A DNA stretch of 64,000 nt from positions 20,906 to 84,905 of the forward strand of contig JAOMRN010000005.1 of NCBI GenBank assembly GCA_028355015.1, written 5' to 3'. The position numbers were made by a program, and so were the translations under genes. This stretch comes from MGIIb-O2 sp002494975 (GTDB lineage Archaea > Thermoplasmatota > Poseidoniia > Poseidoniales > Thalassarchaeaceae). Under the pieces are notes generated by a model. That model was not told the origin of the DNA, did not search any database, and saw only the letters and a program-made list of their open reading frames with translations. This document shows, in pieces, positions 17,709-25,388 of this stretch (its first letter is position 1; each line of letters begins with the position of its first letter).

Positions 17709-19868
17709 ATGCACAAAGCAATGAGAGCACTGTCCGTAAGCCTAATTTTGATACTTTCAAGTCTTGCAGGATGTCTTGCCGATGACGAAATAGTAACTTC
17801 AGATATTGAATTAGATGATGAAAATTATGGTACTGTAATGGTATCTACATACCACGTAGGCCAATTAGTGTCTGCGGTGGCGGGCGATAGTATAACTATC
17901 GAATACATGAGCCAAGATAACATTCCTGTTCATGACTATGAGCCATCTGCATCTGATTTAATCCGTCTACAACAGGCTGATATATTCTTTTATCATGGTT
18001 TAAATCTGGAGCCATGGGTTGAGTCAACTCTTTCTTCTCTAGGTGATGATGCTCCTCCTTCTTACATGACTCATGCTATGCCAACTGGAGAGAGTGCTCT
18101 CGATTATGAATCGATGTTGGTATCAAATCTTTGCGAGTTGATGATTGATGGCCCATTTGAAAGCACTACACTTGGTATGATATCCGAGGATGAACATGAT
18201 GACCATGATGATGAAATGACTCCCGAACTCTTACTTGAGTTATTTGATTCAAATAATGACAGTTATCTTTCTTGGGATGAACTCTGGGATGGTTGGAACT
18301 CCAATGATGATGACCATGATGATGACCATGATGATGACCATGATGATGACCATGATGATGACCATGATGGTGAGGAAGAGTTGTTAATGGGGATCTTTAA
18401 TGAATCTAACACAAATGAAGACACTCTTCTTGACATTAATGAATTAGAGCATTTCATTCACGAGGTTGAAGAACTCGGTGATGATGACCACGATGACCAC
18501 GAAGGACATGAACATGCAGAAGCTGAGAAAATAATCGAGAATCCAGAGGCATGTCCGGCTGATACAACCATTCAGGTATTCCACATGGAAGCAGGTGAGC
18601 ACGTTCTTGAGTTCGAATCTGAACATGACGAGGACTTCAACATGGCCGTCCTCAAGATGTTAGGTGGCCACGCTCACCATGATCACGATGACCATGGTGA
18701 TGATGGTGACCACTCAGACGATGAAGATCACGATGACCATGGTGATGATGGTGACCACTCAGACGATGACGATCACGATGACCACGGTGATGATGACCAT
18801 GATGATGAGATGTGCCACAACACTGAGACTCACGAGAACTACGAATCTACTGAGGAAGATTGTGAGGCAGCAGGTCACGTGTGGGTTGACGATGAAGACC
18901 ACGGTGAAGAAATGTGCCACAATACTGAGACTCATGAGGACTACGAATCTTCAGAGGAAGAATGCGAGTCTGCGGGTCATGTCTGGATGGAACATGAAGA
19001 TCATAACCTACCGGAAATCCATGCTGATCGTGTTACACACATACTTTCCTTCCCTGAGGAGGACCACGGTGATGATGATGACCACTCTGAAGAAGGGCAT
19101 CATGAAGTAGGTGCAGTAGTTATTCACATCGAGGTAGAAGGCGATTATGGATTCGCTTTACCTAACGATGTTGAACTCTTTGTATTGATGGGTGAGGGCG
19201 GACATGATGACCATGATGACCATGATGATCACTCAGATGAGGGAGATGACCATGACGATCACTCAGACGAGGGCGACGACCATGATGATGACGATGGAGA
19301 AATCCACGCAGACGAAGATGAAGAAGTTTTCATGTATGATCCACACAGTTGGCTTAGTCCGCTTGCTTTCGAGGCACAGTTGGCTGTCGTTCTAGATTCA
19401 TTAGTTTTGAATTTCCCGAATGGTACTAATATTTTTAACACGAATGCTGTAGCTTATAGCGCGCAATTACAGGCTTTGGATAATGGATTTAATGATGCTT
19501 TCGGAGATTCAGGGGATTGCAATACTGCAGGTGTTACAAAAACTATTATTGCAAACCATAATGCTTATTCATACATGACTTTAAAGTATGATATTGAAGT
19601 TGTTTCGTTACATGGATTAGATCCTGAGGGAGAACCTTCGCCAGAAGATATCGCCGAAGTTGTTGATCATATTAATGAAGAAGGAATCACTGTACTATTT
19701 GTTGAAGAGTTCACCGATCAAGGGGCTGTTGATTCAATAGTCCAACAGACTGGAGTGTCGATTCAGATACTATACACAATGGAATTGTCTCCTAGTGATG
19801 CTAATGATAATTATCTTTCACTAATGAATAAGAATCTTGAGAGTCTTATTTCAGGGATTGGATGTTGA
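17709..19868 (+). CDS. Metal ABC transporter binding lipoprotein with giant His/Asp insert
   Basis: 719 aa, about twice a normal ZnuA/MntA-type (cluster A-I) protein. The lipobox LSSLAGC lies near residue 24, so it is a surface lipoprotein. The fold core is split: an N-terminal part with YHVGQLVSAVAG and FYHGLNLEPWV, and a C-terminal part with DPHSWLSPLAFEAQL and VLFVEEFTDQGAVDS; these hold the expected His, His, His and acidic ligands. Between them are an EF-hand-like loop (DSNNDSYLSWDE, about 178-189), a second EF-like segment (about 228-250), five or more HDDD repeats, and two copies of a Cys unit (MCHNTETHENYES... and MCHNTETHEDYES...; about 367 and 402). It heads the importer operon. The metal (Zn, Mn or Ni) is undecided. 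Confidence 0.88.
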   Translation: MHKAMRALSVSLILILSSLAGCLADDEIVTSDIELDDENYGTVMVSTYHVGQLVSAVAGDSITIEYMSQDNIPVHDYEPSASDLIRLQQADIFFYHGLNLEPWVESTLSSLGDDAPPSYMTHAMPTGESALDYESMLVSNLCELMIDGPFESTTLGMISEDEHDDHDDEMTPELLLELFDSNNDSYLSWDELWDGWNSNDDDHDDDHDDDHDDDHDDDHDGEEELLMGIFNESNTNEDTLLDINELEHFIHEVEELGDDDHDDHEGHEHAEAEKIIENPEACPADTTIQVFHMEAGEHVLEFESEHDEDFNMAVLKMLGGHAHHDHDDHGDDGDHSDDEDHDDHGDDGDHSDDDDHDDHGDDDHDDEMCHNTETHENYESTEEDCEAAGHVWVDDEDHGEEMCHNTETHEDYESSEEECESAGHVWMEHEDHNLPEIHADRVTHILSFPEEDHGDDDDHSEEGHHEVGAVVIHIEVEGDYGFALPNDVELFVLMGEGGHDDHDDHDDHSDEGDDHDDHSDEGDDHDDDDGEIHADEDEEVFMYDPHSWLSPLAFEAQLAVVLDSLVLNFPNGTNIFNTNAVAYSAQLQALDNGFNDAFGDSGDCNTAGVTKTIIANHNAYSYMTLKYDIEVVSLHGLDPEGEPSPEDIAEVVDHINEEGITVLFVEEFTDQGAVDSIVQQTGVSIQILYTMELSPSDANDNYLSLMNKNLESLISGIGC
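18305..18366 (+). repeat. 12-bp tandem repeat coding His-Asp units
   Basis: GATGATGACCAT is repeated about five times in the binding-protein gene and codes for the DDDH array. Related, less regular HD-rich arrays recur at about 18676-18810 and 19200-19310. They create long spurious open frames on both strands. Confidence 0.85.
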
Positions 19869-19909
19869 ATTAGAAATATTCAATATTAATTGTTAAGGAG
19901 ATATATATT

Positions 19910-20011
19910 ATGGACGTAGTTGATTTATTACCAATTTTCTTGGTAACTGGTACATTTGTTTTCTTGATAGGTCATTTGGTATTTGAGTTTTACATGGCAA
20001 AGACTGCTTAA
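19910..20011 (+). CDS. 33-aa single-span membrane peptide in metal importer operon
   Basis: Short ORF starting MDVVDLLPIF at ATG 19910, with a strong AAGGAG box 8 nt before it and stop TAA at 20009. The middle, LVTGTFVFLIGHLVFEFYM, is one hydrophobic span containing a His. It lies 41 nt after the binding protein and 51 nt before the ATPase, so it is in the operon. Small membrane subunits occur in other metal transporters (for example cobalt and nickel ECF systems), but no homology was recognised. Its good ribosome-binding site and location argue that it is real. Confidence 0.65.
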   Translation: MDVVDLLPIFLVTGTFVFLIGHLVFEFYMAKTA

Positions 20012-20062
20012 GCTCTAAACCTAAACGATGCAATCTAATATATTGTCAGATTAGGGGTATAC

Positions 20063-20872
20063 ATGCAGCCGAGTGTAGTTAATGATAATCGGCTCAATGT
20101 TCCGATTCTTTCAGTAGATAATTTAACCGTAATTCGTTCAGGGAATATAGTGTTAAAAGATATAAATCTAAAAGTTTGTAAAGGTGAATTCATTGGTCTT
20201 GTTGGACCAAATGGAAGTGGTAAATCAACACTCTTATTATCTATTCTTGGTGTTCTAAGGGCACAAAAGGGATCTGTGGAAATATATGGTCAACCACCCT
20301 TTTCAAGATCAACTATTGGAAGGATTGGTTGGGTTTCTCAAGCAGCATCAAACCTACCTCGTGATGTAAGAATTACAGTTAGGGAACTAGTTAGATTGGG
20401 TACTCTGAATGGTAAAAATATGTTTTCATGGTCCGATAAAGGTCGAGTTAAAAGAGTGAATGAAGCAATCAAAATGGTAGGTTTAGAAGACGTAGAGAAT
20501 GTCGATGTATCTAGATTATCCGGTGGACAACGCCAGCGTGCTGTAATTGCTCGAGCATTAGCTACAGAGGCGGAATTTATTTTACTTGATGAACCATTGG
20601 TAGGGATGGATAGGGAAGCTCGTAATTCATTATTAAAATTATTAGATCAACTTTGTCATGATAGTGATAAAACTATATTGATGGTATCTCATGATTTAAC
20701 TGCAATACGTCAAACCGCTCATAGAATGATTTTCTTAGAAGAGATGATTAGGTATGATGGGCCCACGGAAAATTTCCCTGATTTGGAAAGTCTTGCCGGC
20801 TTACGCGGCATTAGACCAGTTCATGGCGAAGATCAATCGCATAAGCACACACATTTGGTGGAGGGAGAATAA
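20063..20872 (+). CDS. Metal ABC transporter ATP-binding protein
   Basis: 269 aa ABC ATPase of the ZnuC/MntB type. Walker A is GPNGSGKST near residue 48, the Q-loop lies in VSQAASNLPRD, the signature is LSGGQRQRAV, Walker B is FILLDEPLVGMD and the switch His is in MVSHDLTA. The C-terminal tail is His-rich (HGEDQSHKHTHLVEGE), which fits metal handling. The stop overlaps the permease start (TAATG), so the two are translationally coupled. Confidence 0.92.
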   Translation: MQPSVVNDNRLNVPILSVDNLTVIRSGNIVLKDINLKVCKGEFIGLVGPNGSGKSTLLLSILGVLRAQKGSVEIYGQPPFSRSTIGRIGWVSQAASNLPRDVRITVRELVRLGTLNGKNMFSWSDKGRVKRVNEAIKMVGLEDVENVDVSRLSGGQRQRAVIARALATEAEFILLDEPLVGMDREARNSLLKLLDQLCHDSDKTILMVSHDLTAIRQTAHRMIFLEEMIRYDGPTENFPDLESLAGLRGIRPVHGEDQSHKHTHLVEGE

Positions 20873-21807
20873 TGGGTCTAGGTTCTTTGTTAATGGACAT
20901 ATTTTCCCCGTTAATGGAATCTATCGCACCACTAATTCCAGGGGAAGTATTCCCTTACTTCTTCACTATGGAATTATTTCAACGCGCGCTACTTGCTGCG
21001 ATATTGGTTACAATAGTAGCCGGTTTTCTCGGGACCTTCCTCCTTATACGCAATCTCGCATTGATAGGAGATGGTTTAGCCCATGTATCATTTGGCGGTG
21101 TCGCCGTAGGTATCGTTCTTGGAGCCACATCTCCGCTTTGGTACGCACTAGTTTTCAGTATTACCGCTTCTATCTTGATTCATGAGATGCAATCCAGAGA
21201 AATTCTTACTGGGGATGCATCGATTGCAATTTTTCTTACTGGTATGCTAGCTTTTGGTCTAGTGACTTTACGTCTTAAAGGCGGAGGGATTACTACAGAT
21301 ATTGAGGGTTATCTATTCGGTAATTTACTCTTGATAGATGAAGCTGATTTAGATCTTATTTCGTTTATATGTGTATTTTCAATGTTATTACTAATTTTTA
21401 TTCGTTCTGGATTACTAGCCACCACCGTAGATCCAATTTCGGCTAGAGTCCAAGGTCTTCCTGTACGCGGGATTGGTCTTTTATTCAGCATTATTACTGC
21501 AGCAGTAGTCGTTAGTATGGTTCAAGTTGTTGGCACTTTATTAGTTACAGCATTGCTTGTAACACCTGCAGCAACTGCACAGTTAGTTGGAAGAAGTTTC
21601 CGTTCTTGCTTAATATGGACTCAGGTGTTTGGATTAAGTTCCGTATTACTCGGGCTTTACTTCTCTGCTGAGTATGACACTGGTAGCGGTTCAATGATTG
21701 CCTTAGTAGCTGCAATTATATTTTCTGTCGTTGGATTATTTCAATTTTTGAAATCATTTTTATCTACTATATTTTCAACAGAAAATATACTTGACTCCAC
21801 GAGTTAA
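20872..21807 (+). CDS. Metal ABC transporter permease
   Basis: 311 aa, ZnuB/MntC (ABC-3) family with about eight membrane spans. It contains GTFLLIRNLALIGDGLAHVS near the start, which matches the conserved loop of the family, and GTLLVTALLVTPAATAQL, the region that contacts the ATPase. It overlaps the ATPase gene by 1 nt. Together with the binding protein it forms a complete importer for a divalent metal. Confidence 0.92.
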   Translation: MGLGSLLMDIFSPLMESIAPLIPGEVFPYFFTMELFQRALLAAILVTIVAGFLGTFLLIRNLALIGDGLAHVSFGGVAVGIVLGATSPLWYALVFSITASILIHEMQSREILTGDASIAIFLTGMLAFGLVTLRLKGGGITTDIEGYLFGNLLLIDEADLDLISFICVFSMLLLIFIRSGLLATTVDPISARVQGLPVRGIGLLFSIITAAVVVSMVQVVGTLLVTALLVTPAATAQLVGRSFRSCLIWTQVFGLSSVLLGLYFSAEYDTGSGSMIALVAAIIFSVVGLFQFLKSFLSTIFSTENILDSTS

Positions 21808-21812
21808 TTTTC

Positions 21813-21832
21813 AGTTTAGCCATGGCTAAACT
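21813..21832. promoter_or_regulatory. Perfect 20-bp palindrome, MntR/DtxR-type operator
   Basis: AGTTTAGCCATGGCTAAACT is its own reverse complement. The TTTAGCC/GGCTAAA half-sites resemble DtxR/IdeR/SirR-family boxes. It lies 29 nt before the regulator gene at 21861 and just after the permease stop. A second weaker dyad, TTAGCCGTGTCTAA, follows at about 21838-21851 next to a TATATTA stretch. Autoregulation by the downstream regulator is the likely reading. Confidence 0.75.
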
Positions 21833-21860
21833 TTATATTAGCCGTGTCTAACAAAGTAAT

Positions 21861-22511
21861 ATGTACTCAGTGGCCATAGAGGACTATCTGAAGTCTTTAT
21901 GGAAACTTGGGCCGAAAGATGTGGGTACTCAGGAGTTAGCATCTCACCTCGATGTTAAACCTGCATCAGTAACAAAAATGGTACTCAGATTGACTGAAAT
22001 GGGCTTAGTTGATCATACTCCTTACAAAGGCGCATCGTTAACTCGTCAAGGTGAATTAGAAGCACTTTCTGTAGTGCGAAGGCATCGTCTATTAGAGACA
22101 TTTCTTTCGCAAACATTAGGTCTTGGGCGTGATCAATTACATGCCGAAGCAGAGAGACTAGAGCACGCACTTTCTAAGGAACTTGAGGATGCTATAGCAA
22201 ATTATCTCGGAAACCCTGTTCGTGATCCACATGGTCATCCAATACCAGGCCCTAATGGTGAATTACCGGGTGGGTTTGATATTCCATTATCTGACTGCCC
22301 ACTAAATAAATCATTAACTGTAATGCAAATTCCAGATTATGATTCTTTAGTTTCATCTTGGTTAGAAACTAATGGTATATTCCCTGGTGTGAAATTAATA
22401 ATCGAATCAAGAGACGATTTCGACGGTGGTATTAATTGTAAAATTGATAATAATGAAGTTAGGATATCATCTTCTATAGCAAGTTTGGTGAAAGTTTCAC
22501 AAGAGGATTGA
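21861..22511 (+). CDS. DtxR/MntR family metal-dependent repressor
   Basis: 216 aa. The N-terminal winged helix-turn-helix reads YSVAIEDYLKSLWKLG...TQELASHLDVKPASVTKMVLRL. The dimerisation and metal domain contains RRHRLLETFLSQTLG and AERLEHALSKELEDAI, and the FeoA/SH3-like C-terminal domain follows NPVRDPHGHPIPGP. It has the normal domain order and length. It sits directly behind a perfect palindrome of the type this family binds. It probably senses Mn or Fe and controls itself with the exporter that follows 4 nt later. Which metal it senses cannot be told from sequence alone. Confidence 0.9.
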   Translation: MYSVAIEDYLKSLWKLGPKDVGTQELASHLDVKPASVTKMVLRLTEMGLVDHTPYKGASLTRQGELEALSVVRRHRLLETFLSQTLGLGRDQLHAEAERLEHALSKELEDAIANYLGNPVRDPHGHPIPGPNGELPGGFDIPLSDCPLNKSLTVMQIPDYDSLVSSWLETNGIFPGVKLIIESRDDFDGGINCKIDNNEVRISSSIASLVKVSQED

Positions 22512-22515
22512 TATT

Positions 22516-23649
22516 TTGCATTCAAATTCTATTACTCCGGATGGTAATCAAAATTCTCGAATGAATTTTTTACGCATATTTACAGATAAATATGGTCGAT
22601 TAATAGCAGCTATTTTACTTACTTCAGCCCTCTTTAACTCTAATCGTTTAGGTGAGTTAACTAGATCCTCGGTTTTTGATGCCTACACACAAGTATCCGT
22701 TTTCGTTGCAATCACATTATTACTATTCTTTTCTTTAGAACATTTTTTGGATTTTGATATAGGAGAAAAAATGCGTCAGGGAGGTAATTGGCAAGTTCCT
22801 ATTGCAACTGGCTTAGGTGCATTACCAGGTTGTGGAGGTGCAGTTGTTGTAATCACGTCATTTGCTAGAGGTAATATTACTCTAGGTGCTATGGTTGGTG
22901 CATTAATTTCAACTATGGGTGATGCAGCATTTTTATTGTTAGTTAAAGAACCGATGACTTATGTCGTAGTATTGTTAATTTCATGTTCCACTGGAATAGT
23001 TTGTGGATGGCTAGTAGATCGTTTCCACCCTGGAGAAATATATGTTCAAGAAATTACACATCATGAAATACCAGTGGTCGGTAAACTTCGAGTTATAGAT
23101 ATTGTTTACATTATTATTGTATTGCCTGGACTTATCATTGGTATTATGCAGTTAATGCAATTGGAAACTCCAGAACTTGGAGGGCTTACCTTAGCCCTAG
23201 GTCTATTTGGTGCCATGATGTCAATATTTATCTGGGCCCTATCTCCAATCAGTGCAGTTTCTGCTAATTTAGATCACCCTTTCACTCGTACTGCTGAAGA
23301 AACATCTTTTGTGACATCTTGGGTAATAGCAGCTTACTTGACTTATGAATACGCATTTGAATATCTCGGTTTAGATATTGCCGCTCTAGCGGAAGCAGGT
23401 TGGCTATTCGTACCATTAATTGCAATTCTTGTTGGTTTTATTCCAGGTTGTGGGCCTCAAATAATAATCACTACATTATATCTGAATGGTGTAATACCCT
23501 TCGCCGCTATGATAGGTAATGCGATTTCTAATGATGGAGACGCTCTTTTTCCGGCTATAGCATTAGCACCTAAGATGGCAATAATTGCTACATTATACAG
23601 TGCAATACCTGCATTAATTATTTCTTATACTTTCCTATTTTTAATGTGA
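22516..23649 (+). CDS. Predicted 10-TM metal exporter (ArsP_2/putative Mn transporter type)
   Basis: 377 aa from TTG 22516; ATG 22561 is an alternative start. About ten membrane spans in two halves, each with a PGCG motif: GLGALPGCGGAVVVITSF and VGFIPGCGPQIIITTLY, both followed by an acidic helix motif (STMGDAAFLL and NDGDALFPAI). This duplicated PGCG...GDA pattern is that of the putative heavy-metal exporter family PF11449. It follows the MntR-type regulator by 4 nt, which suggests metal-controlled efflux balancing the importer upstream. It overlaps the convergent ligase gene by 25 nt. Confidence 0.75.
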   Translation: MHSNSITPDGNQNSRMNFLRIFTDKYGRLIAAILLTSALFNSNRLGELTRSSVFDAYTQVSVFVAITLLLFFSLEHFLDFDIGEKMRQGGNWQVPIATGLGALPGCGGAVVVITSFARGNITLGAMVGALISTMGDAAFLLLVKEPMTYVVVLLISCSTGIVCGWLVDRFHPGEIYVQEITHHEIPVVGKLRVIDIVYIIIVLPGLIIGIMQLMQLETPELGGLTLALGLFGAMMSIFIWALSPISAVSANLDHPFTRTAEETSFVTSWVIAAYLTYEYAFEYLGLDIAALAEAGWLFVPLIAILVGFIPGCGPQIIITTLYLNGVIPFAAMIGNAISNDGDALFPAIALAPKMAIIATLYSAIPALIISYTFLFLM

Positions 23650-25319
23650 ATTTTTGTTTTCGCCCAATCACTTAGTTTTTCACGCTCGATTTTTGCTTCA
23701 TGGCCAGAATCAACAGGGAATTCATTATCATATTGAATAAATATAAAATCAGAATCAATATTGAAAACCTTGCATAATTTTGGAATTTTTTGCCTTAATT
23801 TCGCCTCTAGTATAATCCAATTTTGTTCCTGTTTTTCTACAACGATTACAGGTTTCAAATTACTTGGGCCATTGACCAGTGCTGTACGTATATTCAAACT
23901 AGAATCTAAGAACTGTTCGACTTGCTTTGTATATAGGGTGTTCCCATCTATTAATCGAACTTTGTGGGCCTTTCTTCCGACTAACCAAATCCTATCTAAT
24001 TCATCTTTGTATCCCAAATCTCCAGTTCTATGCCATGAATTTTTGTTTAGTACATCTGTAGCCCAAGAAATAGAACCTCCAAATTTAGTTTCATCCTCTC
24101 CTATGAGGTTTGAATAAACAGCAGATCCTTGGACTGAAATCTCTCCCAATGATGAGACTCCAGTTCCAGATACTTCTACTGCTGAAGAGCTGTCGAATAG
24201 TCCAGAATCATCTTCAAATGTCAGAATCTTAATTCTAATGTCATCTACTGCTCTACCTACACAAATTCCTCCTCCAGAATTCGTTTCAGATTCGGTATCA
24301 ATTATCATTTTAGTTTGAACTTGGCATAAAGGAAACCCTTCAGTAGCTCCATAAACCAGATGAAACCCTCCATCAGCAGGTCGATGTTTTGAAAAATGTG
24401 GTTCTATTAACTGAACTATCTTTGCAGATACTGACTCCCCACCTACATAAAGACGTTTTAGTGATGGTAAAATAGGCGTATTTTGACATTTATCATTAGT
24501 CCGTAAGTCTAAGAATTTGGCTAAATTAATAGCAGAAGGTGGTGATAAAAATGCACTTGATGCCTTCCATTGATTTATTTCATCAACAATATTCTGGCCT
24601 GTTGTTTGTCGAGGTTTTGAGGTATTCACAATAGAAGTAATACCAAGAAGTGGATGAACAATTAAGGTTCCAGAACGACCAAAAAAAACTTCCTCTTTAT
24701 TCATTCCTTGAGATTTCAGAAGTCTTAGATGTGCATGAAGCATTCCATGGTTGTAAACTACCCCTTTTGCAGGTCCTGTTGTTCCTGTAGTATACTTGAC
24801 GAATGCTGGGGTCTCCTCCCAGTTTTTTCCATCTTCGAGATTAAATATAGAATCATTATTTGTATTTGTATAATAAGATTTTAGATGTTTCATATTTATC
24901 GACATATCACACTTTCTACTAAATCTTAGAATCCAACTGATGAATAAGGATTTTCTAAATCCTATTATTCCTCTGGGTTTAGCACGATTTAGTATGGCCC
25001 TTAATTGTCTTCTATCATAGCTATTTTTCAAGTTCAAATTTGGGATTAGTAGCGGAACTGATCCTGATTTTATCATTCCATAAAGTAGTATTATAAAGTC
25101 GATATTTGGTCTAATTATCACTAAGGTAATGAGTCCATGATGGAATCCTCTTTGAGAAAGATAATTCGCTACTTTACTACTTTTTTTATCCAAATCACTA
25201 TACGAAATTTCATCATAAGAGATTTCATTCGAATCCTTTTTTCGGAAAGCAAATGCTATCTTATCTGGATGTTCTTCTACTCTCTGAGAAAGAGTAGCCA
25301 GGATATTCTTAACACTCAT
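23625..25319 (-). CDS. OleC-like acyl-adenylating enzyme
   Basis: 564 aa ANL-superfamily enzyme. The P-loop is YTTGTTGPAKGVVYNHG near residue 173, the aromatic motif VYGATEGFP is mid-protein, and the adenylate motif is WHRTGDLGYKD. The C-terminal FPVDSGHEAKIEREKLSDWA closely follows the pattern of OleC (olefin beta-lactone synthetase) rather than ordinary acyl-CoA synthetases, and GRAVDDIRIKIL agrees. OleC turns beta-hydroxy acids into beta-lactones in long-chain olefin synthesis; OleA, B and D were not seen here. An acyl-CoA or acyl-AMP ligase remains possible. The start ATG 25319 has a good AGGAG upstream. Confidence 0.7.
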   Translation of the reverse strand: MSVKNILATLSQRVEEHPDKIAFAFRKKDSNEISYDEISYSDLDKKSSKVANYLSQRGFHHGLITLVIIRPNIDFIILLYGMIKSGSVPLLIPNLNLKNSYDRRQLRAILNRAKPRGIIGFRKSLFISWILRFSRKCDMSINMKHLKSYYTNTNNDSIFNLEDGKNWEETPAFVKYTTGTTGPAKGVVYNHGMLHAHLRLLKSQGMNKEEVFFGRSGTLIVHPLLGITSIVNTSKPRQTTGQNIVDEINQWKASSAFLSPPSAINLAKFLDLRTNDKCQNTPILPSLKRLYVGGESVSAKIVQLIEPHFSKHRPADGGFHLVYGATEGFPLCQVQTKMIIDTESETNSGGGICVGRAVDDIRIKILTFEDDSGLFDSSSAVEVSGTGVSSLGEISVQGSAVYSNLIGEDETKFGGSISWATDVLNKNSWHRTGDLGYKDELDRIWLVGRKAHKVRLIDGNTLYTKQVEQFLDSSLNIRTALVNGPSNLKPVIVVEKQEQNWIILEAKLRQKIPKLCKVFNIDSDFIFIQYDNEFPVDSGHEAKIEREKLSDWAKTKIHIKNRKV

Positions 25320-25388
25320 CTCCTCATGATTATGGTAGTTTAATTAATAAGGTATTCTCCGTTTCTATCATAAATCTATATTAACTAT

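Noticed and set aside
18305..19310. Possible CRISPR or satellite array
   Set aside because: The 12-bp units are in-frame coding repeats with no spacers. The 27-bp repeat at 63452-63532 is likewise coding and without spacers.
18263..19441. Long antisense and alternative-frame ORFs
   Set aside because: They arise from the His-Asp codon repeats of the metal-binding protein gene and code only for low-complexity Ser/Trp or Met/Thr strings.
20035..20054. CTAAT-N10-ATTAG dyad before the ATPase gene
   Set aside because: Arms of five AT-rich bases are expected by chance here, and the gene is inside an operon.
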